Shown piece after piece: positions 55,924 through 64,000 of a DNA stretch of 64,000 bases. Origin of the DNA: Neonectria sp. B-13 (lineage: Eukaryota > Ascomycota > Sordariomycetes > Hypocreales > Nectriaceae); assembly GCA_002682825.1 (NCBI GenBank), contig NOKP01000015.1:620001-684000 (forward strand), written 5' to 3'. The first letter of the stretch is position 1; each line of letters begins with the position of its first letter. A program made the position numbers and the translations under genes. The notes below the pieces were generated by a model. That model was not told where the DNA came from and did no database searches. It saw nothing but the letters and a program-made list of their open reading frames with translations.

Positions 55924-58292
55924 TTCCACGAGGACACAGCATTAGTGAAGATTCACGAACGAGATGAGGAGTTGTCTGGGGTGAGGGATGCACACGCACT
56001 GGTCACTCATGCTTGTTTTTGCCATTGGTTTGATACTAGGAATGGGAGTAGCCGCAAGGCAGGACATGGTGGGAACCGATAGATCAGCATTGGGTATGAT
56101 GTTCGCACTGGTCGACCCGAGTGTTGGGTCTGCTCGGGTTGTTTGAACTTGGGGGTTATCACATGATAATCACCGAGGCATGAAGAGGAGGCCAAGTAAG
56201 CCAAGTAAGCCACCGGAGGGTCATTTCGGCCTGTATCCGAAGACACAGAAGGAAATGTTTGAGAGGAGGGCATCGGAAGGAGGCCGAAGACTGGAGTTGA
56301 ATTGAGCATTTCCACACGAATGGATCGTTTCGTCTACCTATGAGCTGGATGAACAGTCAACGCAGCACCTAGACTACGTAATACATTGTGCAGACTGCAC
56401 TACACCGCACATGGAACATTCCCCGAACGGCATCTTCATTGCATCTGACTCGCTCCGCACTCCACGCAACCCTATTCTTAGCGCGGGCCGCACAACGACG
56501 ATCCGGGGTGCCACAGCATCAAACGGGGGTGTTTTGGTCCAACGGGGAGGCCCTGGACAGGGTTGTCGCCACCAACAACCGCGAGCCTCGGCATCCGAGG
56601 GCGCTCTACGGCGCGTAATTGGTGGAGGCCGGCCGGGAGATGAGTTCGGAGTGCGGGGGTGGGAATTGGGTGGGCGGGCGTTGCAGGAGAGGGTGTTGTC
56701 GTGCGGAGGAGGGTTACGTCTGTGCGAAGGGGCTGGTGGATGGATGGCTTTGTGCCATGCCGACGTGTATTGTTGGGCTTGTAGTCTAAGTTGTAGTCTA
56801 AGTAGATGATGGCGTGGAGATGAGCTGGGCCTGACGAGATGGTGCGGCGTTGGCCGGCTCGCTGGGCTGTACCCGGCTGAAACCTGTCAGTCCTGTTACA
56901 GCGAAAGTACTCGTACATGCTATGATAACAAAACGGTCGATATTACACTCAAAGCACGGCTTGCATGGGCATGACGCTGGTGGTGTTGACGCACTTCGCT
57001 CATCCATGCCTATCTCGATTTACACGCCAAGCACCCACGCGGCACAACCTCGTTCACCACGCCGTCATATCGCAAGCGGTCTGCCCCTCGAGTTTCTGAG
57101 ATCCCCATCTTTCCCGCTTCCGCATCTGAGCCTGCGTAACCCGGCCGCCTGGGTATGTATGTACGTAAACATGTAGTAGCACCGCCTTGGTTGTCCAGCA
57201 GACCCAGCCCTTCTCGTCCTCGTCCAAGGGGTCTACGCCAGGGCCACGTCCATCCCCGCGCGGGACAGAACCTGGCGTGATACGCAGGCCCCTGGACAGG
57301 AATAGACAATCAAGCTGGGACAAACGTCCGCCACATTTGCTTGGAGTCGTCTTATCTGCTGATGGCGTGGGAGAAAGGCCTCGATGGCTCTCTTGAGCTA
57401 GCTGCCGAGAAGACCATCCACATTTCAAGGGCAGTCAACCCCGAACAACACCATGCATGTGCAGGAAAAAGCTGCAAACCTCAGGACTCCAACACCGCAT
57501 CCCCCCATCGCGACTCACCCCAAAACAGGCAATTCCCCGACGGTGCCAAGCAAGCCCGTCCAGCTACCCCGCAAGTCGGACGATGACCCCGGATCCTCAG
57601 CGGAGCAGCCCTTGGCCCGTCACGGTAGATCTTGCGGGGACAACGCGGGGGAACCAGTCAAGGCGCTGCCCATGGTCAGGATGGCGGTGGCCATCTATGT
57701 GCGAGCTTGGCTATTCTCAGTCTCGCTGAGGAAAAAGAGAGAGGGTCGCTGGGGTGGTTAGGACTAGGACGACCGCCACCCGAGGCATCTCTGGGCATTT
57801 TCTCGAGGGTGATTGGGTCGTCGGTAAAGCGGGCTTGGAGCAACGGCCGACGACGAGTCCTGGCCTGGGGGAACATCGTGATGCTTGCTCTGGGGAAGCC
57901 TGGTGGTGTGGGAGCGGACGGGATATAAAACAGGTCAGGTTGGACGTGGCCCAAACGAGCCGGTTGGAGACAAGGGCGAACTGGGATCAGCATTCCATTA
58001 CAACCAACACACGCACGTCTCCTTGCACGATACTCCGTACGAGATCCATTCTTGCCTTGCTGGGAACCCCGTGTTACCGTTCAGGCTTGTTTCTGCCGAT
58101 CGTCTCCTCCTCCCTTCTCCAATACGTTTTCGTATAACTTGGCGCCCAACCCCCCGTCCTACCCTGCCAAGGACATAGCACTCTGTCTAAGAAACAGACC
58201 CAGCATACAGTAAGAATCAACGGGAGATACGCCGACCAATTCATCTCCCATCCTGTTCTCTCACCTCTCATCTCAACATCACCCCATCAACC
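55924..58292. other. 2.4-kb intergenic region before a transporter gene
   Basis: It contains the acyltransferase 3' flank and a long promoter for the next gene. A direct repeat gccaagtaa/gccaagtaa occurs at 56191-56210 and tgtagtctaagt twice at 56777-56804. Frames on both strands are short and unconvincing. The last 250 bases are an A/C-rich leader. Confidence 0.35.
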
Positions 58293-59989
58293 ATGGACAG
58301 GCCATCTGCCGACAAAGATGCCTCCGGCCTCGAGGGCCAGATCGAGACCAAGCATCTCGACTTGGCTCCCAGCAAGCTCAGCTCCGAGCAGGACCACGAC
58401 TTTGGCTTCACGCCTGAGGAGCAGCGCAAGATCACCCGCCGCATCGATCGCCGGCTCGTCGTCACGGTCGGCGCCATGTACTGCGTGTCCCTCATGGACC
58501 GCACCAACATGAGCGCCGCCAACATTGCCGGCATGAGCGTTGAGCTCGTCCTGACGGGTTTCCGATACGTGAGTTCCCAAAGATTTTATGACAGGCTTGG
58601 TATGCTAACGGTTGGGTTACTAGAACATTGCCAACTTGGTCTTCTTCATCCCCTACATCATCTTCCAGCCGCCTTCTACGATCCTGATCCGCAAGATTGG
58701 CCCTCGGTTCCATCTCGCCATCATCACAATGCTCTGGGGCGCCGTCATGATTGGAATGGGGTTCGTCAAGAAATTTTCGCAGCTTGCCGCTCTGCGAGCT
58801 GTTCTGGGCATCTTCGAGGCTGGTTTCTTCCCCAGTTGTGTCTATCTTCTCAGCACATGGTATACGCGCTGTAAGCCGTTCTGCACCTTGAGACTTGTGT
58901 GAGCCATGCTGATCCTGGATTAGATGAGGTCGGAAAGAGGTATTCCTCCTTCTATCTTCTCGGTTGCGTTGCCTCCGCCTTTTCCGGAATTCTTGCTTAT
59001 GGTGTAAGTCCCAATCCCTCAGTTCGCCTCCCCAGACTCACACCCATCTAGCTCATGCAACTCGGCGGTCGCGAGGGCCTCACGGGCTGGCGCTGGATCT
59101 TCATCATCGAGGGAGCTCTCACCGTCTGTCTCGGCATCGCCGGCTACTGGCTGCTCGTCGACTTCCCCGACTCGAAGCGCGAATCGTGGTCGTTCCTCAA
59201 CCAGCGCGAGCGCGACTGGATCGTGGCCCGCATCAACCGCGACCGAGGCGACTCGCACATCCCGCCGTTCCAGCTCAGCAAGTTCATCCGCGGCGGCGCC
59301 GACTGGAAGATCTGGGCGTACGCCATGATCTTCTTCGACACCACGACCATCACGTACGCGCTCGCCTACACGCTGCCCATCATCCTCGTCGGCAACATGG
59401 GCTTCACCGTCGCCCAGGCGCAGTGCCTGGTCGCGCCGCCATACGCCTTTGCCGGCATCGTGATGTTCACCACGGCGTGGGTCGGCGACAAGTACCACCT
59501 CCGCGGGCCCATCATCCTCTTCAACATGCTGCTCTGCCTCATCGGGCTGCCGATCATGGGCTGGGCCGCCAACGCCAACGTGCGGTACTTTGGCGTCTTC
59601 CTCGTCACCGCCGGCGCCAACAGCAACATCCCCGCCGTCATGTCGTTCCAGGCCAACAACGTTCGCGGCCAGTGGAAGCGCGCCTTCTGCAGTGCTACGC
59701 TTGTGGGCTTCGGTGGCTTTGGCGGCATCGCGGGCAGTCTGGTCTTCCGCGAGCAGGACAAGCTGACGGGATACAAGCCCGGCATGTACGCGTGCATCGC
59801 GTGCTCGCTGCTGACTGTCATCTTGGTGCTTGTGTGCGATTTCTCTTTCAAGAGGGAGAATGGCAAGGCCGACAGAGGAGAGAAGATTTTGGAGTCTCAT
59901 AATGTGAGTTGTCCCTGCGGTAGTCATGGTGTTTATTGCTAACAAGTTTCTAGGAGGACGCTTCTTCGGATTTCCGATACACCTACTAA
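58293..59989 (+). CDS. MFS transporter, DAL5/TNA1-like (anion:cation symporter family)
   Basis: Predicted 496 aa in five exons: 58293-58568, 58624-58870, 58924-59003, 59052-59903 and 59954-59989. The last exon has just 12 codons (EDASSDFRYTY, stop) and ends in the family-style aromatic tail. Family marks: RRIDRRLVVTVGAMYCVSLM and DRTNMSAANIAGM at segment 1, GIFEAGFFPSCVYLLSTWYT at segment 4, and ITYALAYTLPIILVGNMGFT later. About 12 membrane segments. Closest in style are the nicotinic-acid and related vitamin or organic-acid importers; the substrate is unknown. The gene is denser in introns than the other DAL5-like gene at 22.6 kb and differs in sequence, so the two are old paralogues, not a recent duplication. 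Confidence 0.94.
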
Positions 59990-60453
59990 GTCGTTGGAAG
60001 CGTTGGGGTGGTTATGAGCGAAATGGGACTCAAGCCTGTCTTGTTTCTGGATGGTGTATGTAGTGGATAGGAGTCTGTCTACAACGATGATCTGATGACA
60101 CGAACCGCGTTTCTCGTTTTGCTTGTCTAACCACGATTGAATGGAGGTATTCCTTTTGCTTTTACAGTGCATTAGTGCCGCTTGCCATGCCTTAGTTGTG
60201 ATCGCCCTGGCTGTAGTGTGAGTTGGTCGGTAAGTGTTGGCTGTTCAGGCAGTTCAAAGTCTACGTTTGAACAATAGCCCGAAATGATAGTGTTCGCAAG
60301 ACAGGCGGTTTTGACCTCTTACTGTTCCAAACACAAAGACCCAATCCCGTCTTAGGGTAAGGGATAGTTCTTTGTTTTGAAACCCAAGTGCATATAAATC
60401 CATCTTCTTATTCAACCAGCCACACCCAAGACTAAATACAACTATCTGTTATA
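59990..60453. promoter_or_regulatory. short intergenic region with TATA box for the 61-aa gene
   Basis: About 464 bases. TATAAA at 60393-60398 (catataaatcc) lies 61 bases before the next ATG, followed by an A/C-rich leader that ends in tataATGAG. The rest is transporter 3' flank. Confidence 0.5.
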
Positions 60454-60639
60454 ATGAGTCACCCGGAGTATGCCGTTCCTGTATACCTGGGACTTCTAGT
60501 GATTCTCTTCGCTATGTGGGTTACGCCCCCAATCTTATTCCTGATCTTGCTCGTCATCAAGAGCTATAAGGCTCGTAGAGAGGCCATGTGGCTGGAGGAG
60601 AGTGAGTATCTTTTGGGTGCTGATGGGGAAGAGTACTAA
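60454..60639 (+). CDS. small single-span membrane protein, 61 aa
   Basis: An intronless frame: a short polar N-terminus, one long hydrophobic span (about residues 10-36, LGLLVILFAMWVTPPILFLI and on), a basic KSYKARR stop-transfer and an acidic end. That order fits a tail facing the cytosol. A TATA box 61 bases upstream and an A/C leader make transcription plausible. I recognise no family. It converges on the 5'-nucleotidase-type gene, whose stop is 147 bases away. It may be a real small peptide gene of a kind gene finders omit. Confidence 0.5.
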   Translation: MSHPEYAVPVYLGLLVILFAMWVTPPILFLILLVIKSYKARREAMWLEESEYLLGADGEEY

Positions 60640-60786
60640 TCAGACAAGATTTGAGGGCCGAGTTGGATATATGTGAGGAATACAATGGTTTGTTTGTTTT
60701 ATTGACGTAGAAAGTAATCGGTTATAATGCTACTCTTGCGGTTTGGCGTTCCACCCTCATTGTCATCTCCATAATGATTCTCATGC

Positions 60787-62656
60787 TTACATCAGGTACA
60801 AAGCAACCGTGGTACCGATGATGGCAGAAAACAGTGAAGCCTTGGCAATGCTCGCCGCACTATCTCCATTTCCACCCTCCGCAGACTCGTCGCTGCTATC
60901 ACTATCACTATCGCTGTCGTCGCTGCTGTCGTCGCTGCTGTCATCGCTGGTGCTGTTATCGGCCGTCGTCTTGTTGGTCGTCACAATGCGATCCTCCAGC
61001 TTCACGTCAAGCGGACTGTTCTCGTCCAGATACTGAATGAGGACCTCGTCTTGGGTGTCTAGGGTGACAAAGTCCGTAGTAGTCTCCAGGAAGTTGTCGC
61101 CACCGCCAGCCAAGAAATCCAGAGTGATCATGCGGTACTCCTCGTCATCCTCGAGGGCCTCGCCATCAACGGTCAGGCTAATGAGCTTGGAGCCGTTCTT
61201 GTTGTCGGGGTTGAACGTGACCTTCAGGCTCTTTGAAATCTGGAACCACGACGTGATCTCTTCCTTGTTGGCCTGATTGATACCCGTGACGGCGCCTTCG
61301 AAGATGTCGTGCAGTTCGGAGCCCTTGTAAGTGAGCTCGACAATGGCATTGCCGAAGGGGAACGAAGTCAAGACATCGCCCCGGGTGATGTCACCCTTTT
61401 CAATGGTAGCTCGGACACCGCCGGCGTTGATAAAGGCAAAATCGGGCTTTTCATCGTCGCCGGCTTGGGCCAGGCGGTAATCGTACATGGCATCAGCCAT
61501 GACCTGGCCGAGGAGGCAGTCGTCGTCTTGGCAGGCGGTCTGGTCAAGCTCGATCTCGGTGCTGCCGACCTTTTCCGCAGCGAACTTCTCAAAAGGAACC
61601 CTCCAAGCCTTGATGGTCTTGTTGAGGGCCTTGTCCGCGACGGTGGTGTTGTCCATGTGGATGGGACCACCGTGGTACGCCAGGGCTTTGCCATCGTCGT
61701 CAAAGGTGACGTCGATGTAGCCGACGTACTCGCCCCATCTGTACGCCGTGACGATGAAGACCTCGTCGCCGTTGAGATCTTCGACAATGGTGGGATAGTC
61801 GCCCTCGGCATCCTCCATGTCACCCAGAAGAGTGTGGCTGTGACCGCCGATGATGAGCGACAGGCCCTCCGTCTTGGCGGCGAGCTCCTGGTCCACGTCA
61901 TAGCCGATGTGCGTGAGGGCAACGATGCGCTTGATCTTGGTCGTGTTGCGGATCTCCCAGACGGACTTCTGGACTTCTTCAATGGGGTCCAGGAAGGTAG
62001 TCTTCTCGCCGACGCTGGAGATGCCCGGGGTGGTATCGGTCGTGACACCAATGACAGCCAAGTCATGATCCTCGAAGATGTGGTAGTTCTTGATGGTCTT
62101 GTTCAGACCCGAGTACTCGCTCTTGACATTGCACGAGACGACGGGAAAGGTCAGGTTCTGGAGGAACTCGCCCAGCTCCTCGTCGCCACCGTCCCACTCG
62201 TGGTTGCCCAGGGTCATGGCATCAAACTCGAGGGTGTTGAGGACATCGGCGATCTTCTCTCCCTTGTAAAAGGAGTAGAAAAGGGTACCTTGGAATTCAT
62301 CGCCCGCGTTGAGCCACAGGTTGTCTGGGTGCTCCTTGCGCAGCTCGTCGACGGTGGTCTTGATGCGGGCGTAGCCGCCGTAGCAGCCGTCGGCCGGATC
62401 ATCGCAGTCAGTCCCGGAGGACTTGAACTCGTCCAGGTGGGCGTGGACGTCATTGACGTGGAAGAAGGCTGCAATTGGTGTGAATGTCAGCGGCCATTGG
62501 AGAATTGAGTGGTGACGGAGATTTCGCAGGCTTACACATGTTGTAGTTGCCATCGTCGTCGATGAACCGCTTGGTCATGCGCTTGCTGAAGAGCACATCT
62601 TCAGCGCAGATCGAGGTCGCCAACGCGAGCGCGGCCAGCGAAAGAGACGATTTCAT
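60787..62656 (-). CDS. secreted 5'-nucleotidase/UshA-type metallophosphoesterase
   Basis: Predicted 600 aa in two exons, 62656-62536 and 62468-60787, with a 67-bp intron (GTAAGC to TTGCAG) that restores NYNMSFFHVNDVHAHLDEF. A signal peptide covers about residues 1-18 (MKSSLSLAALALATSICA). Metal-binding motifs: NDVHAH (Asp 47, His 49), NAGDEFQGT (Asp 97), GNHEWDGG (128-135) and GGHSHTLLG. The C-terminal 5'-nucleotidase domain has the substrate loop FAFINAGGVRATIEKGDITR and AGGGDNF. It ends with an acidic Ser/Asp run (DDSSDDSSDDSDSDSDSSDE) and a hydrophobic tail suited to GPI anchoring. It should release phosphate from extracellular nucleotides or related esters. The Ser/Asp run is low complexity and probably variable. 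Confidence 0.95.
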
Positions 62657-64000
62657 GATCAGGCCGAATTGGAGGATGTCTCGGGGTTTAAAATGTGTCC
62701 TTACAAGGTCTCCTGAATTAACCCGTCACTCGAGGAATCGAATGTTCCAGGGACAGCTACAGAAAAAGAAGGGATCATCGCGGCCTTTAATTCTTACGAC
62801 ACCCAGCTCGCAGATCATGCTTTAATATCCAGGTGCGACCTTTGATAAGTGATCGTCCCTGCACGTTCTGGCTCGTAGGATGAAAGCAGCAGATAGAGCT
62901 CCACGGAGAAGGATTTGCCAAGACACACGTGGGGAGGGTGAATGGCTTATCGCGACTAGGCGTACAAAAGGTCGTTGGACGTGATGGGTGGGATTACCAC
63001 ATCGCCGGGTTCGTTGGCTGGAGGTTCAGTTTGGGTGGTGTTGGTGCGGCCGAGAAAGAGAGGCAGCTCCGGACTCAACACGGCGTGACAGGCACCGATC
63101 AGGAAGGCATTCTTGGGAGATGGTTGGTGATGTGCGTTGGCGCCCGAGATGGCGTGGCAGGGGGGTTGGGCGGAAGATTATGGGGGAGAGACATTGCGCT
63201 GAGTGAGACAGAGAGGGCAGTGGGAAAGAGACACACAGACACAGGCAGAGAGGAGGACAACAGTAACAGCGGACGAGACTGCAAATGAAGCATTTGAACA
63301 GATTTAAAAACAAGTATAACATGCAAGCGATGAGCCGGACCAACAAGCAATCTCATCGCGATGCCCACCGTGAAGCAGGTAGACTCGACTATCAATCACA
63401 GTCGCCCAAAGAGCACCGACACAAACCCACACACACTCTCTCAGTCTCTCGCTTCGGCGTTCCGCGGCCTCCACATCCTGCAAGCAGACAAATGTGCGGA
63501 GGCGATGGGGCTTGGCCGACCGGGTGCCTGAACAAGCTGGGGTAAGCTCACACGGGGGCCTGCGCCTTGTTGGAATACCCAGCCATGATGTCAAGCAGCT
63601 TGCCGGCGCCAATCTTGATAGCGGTTGGAGCAACGTGAGTTTGCAGATGCCTGTTCCGGTAAGGCCGGGCCCAGTTTATGTCGTCGCATCGAGTCAGGAT
63701 CTTCTCAATAGCTGGAGCACGTTTGGGCCTGCGCAAAGCCTGGGTACTACGTCAGGACCTCCGTACCGGATGGGCTACAAAGGATAAATAGTCTGGCTTT
63801 ACGGACTATCAGCTCTGCTTTCTAGTAGGTCGAGATCTTTGTGGTCCGATGGGAGCACTCTTGGTCCAGGGGTTGGTTGGTTGCATCGCATAGCGTCATC
63901 CAGGTGCCGACCTATTCAATAGCCCCTCGTCCCTGTGTACAAGTGCCTGAAGATGTCCTACTCCGTAGATATCGACTGACTGCGACCGAGTCCGCCCGCG
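62657..64000. other. upstream region of the 5'-nucleotidase-type gene to window end
   Basis: About 1.34 kb. It should contain the promoter of the phosphatase gene. A purine-rich patch of GAGA and ACACAGACAC words runs from about 63205 to 63260. Short frames on both strands have no recognisable motif. Nothing else is seen. Confidence 0.35.

Noticed and set aside
59019..59945. Minus-strand and second plus-strand open frames over a transporter
   Set aside because: Both overlap the long exon of the DAL5-like transporter, whose membrane segments are clear.
61309..62508. A 399-codon plus-strand open frame
   Set aside because: It lies wholly antisense to the 5'-nucleotidase-type gene, whose motifs are certain. 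The translation is a run of V, D, G and L typical of the complement of GC-biased codons.
1..64000. CRISPR arrays, prophage, insertion sequences or operons
   Set aside because: Spaced introns and fungal families show a eukaryotic chromosome. No spaced direct-repeat array, transposase frame or long terminal repeat was seen.

Overview
The window is nuclear DNA of a filamentous ascomycete, most likely a Sordariomycete. The genes are GC-rich and mostly broken by short introns of 45 to 190 bp. Donors are GTRNGT-like and several introns carry CTRAY-type branch sites. The families are typical of these moulds: RTA1, a COL-26/BglR-type zinc cluster regulator, a HET-domain protein, CFEM, a fungal HNH endonuclease, phospholipase B, and DAL5-like and DHA2 transporters. 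I see no bacterial, viral or organellar genes, no rRNA, and no convincing tRNA. Species cannot be fixed from the sequence alone. Gene models below were joined by hand from reading frame, splice sites and family resemblance.

Layout. 1-3.3 kb: a truncated sterol-glucosyltransferase-like gene diverges from an RTA1 membrane protein gene. 3.3-6.9 kb: gene-poor DNA passing into a pyrimidine-rich leader with upstream ATGs. 6.9-9.2 kb: the COL-26/BglR-type regulator. 9.8-10.2 kb: a possible gene relic. 11.4-13.4 kb: a class 3 lipase with a Q/H/P-rich N-terminus. 15.2-24.3 kb: an MDR reductase, a HET-domain gene, a 14-segment-type drug transporter and a DAL5-like transporter. 24.7-33.0 kb: conserved cell-biology genes, namely the branchpoint-bridging protein, a vacuolar membrane M28 protease and a lipid-droplet-type hydrolase. 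34.3-49.6 kb: a CFEM protein with a 7-residue repeat, a FAXC/metaxin-type GST, a Gfo/Idh/MocA oxidoreductase, a divergent possible bestrophin, a small secreted protein, an HNH protein with a decayed second copy about 1.4 kb away, and a GPI-type phospholipase B. 52-62.7 kb: a mitochondrial NAD(H) kinase, an LPLAT acyltransferase, a second DAL5-like transporter, a 61-residue membrane peptide and a secreted 5'-nucleotidase-type phosphatase.

How the genes fit together. The window does not look like one biosynthetic cluster, because no PKS, NRPS, terpene synthase or P450 is present. Housekeeping blocks alternate with accessory patches (16-20 kb and 42-47.5 kb) that hold the HET, HNH and small secreted genes plus short repeats. 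Lipid handling recurs (lipase, lipid-droplet hydrolase, phospholipase B, LPLAT, sterol glucosyltransferase), but the genes are scattered and nothing shows co-regulation. The points most worth a second look are: the HNH gene, which lacks the expected first histidine and has a decayed neighbour copy; a four-cysteine insert in the HET domain; the paired 3' splice sites in intron 2 of the branchpoint-binding protein gene; and the unresolved 5' end of the bestrophin-like gene.
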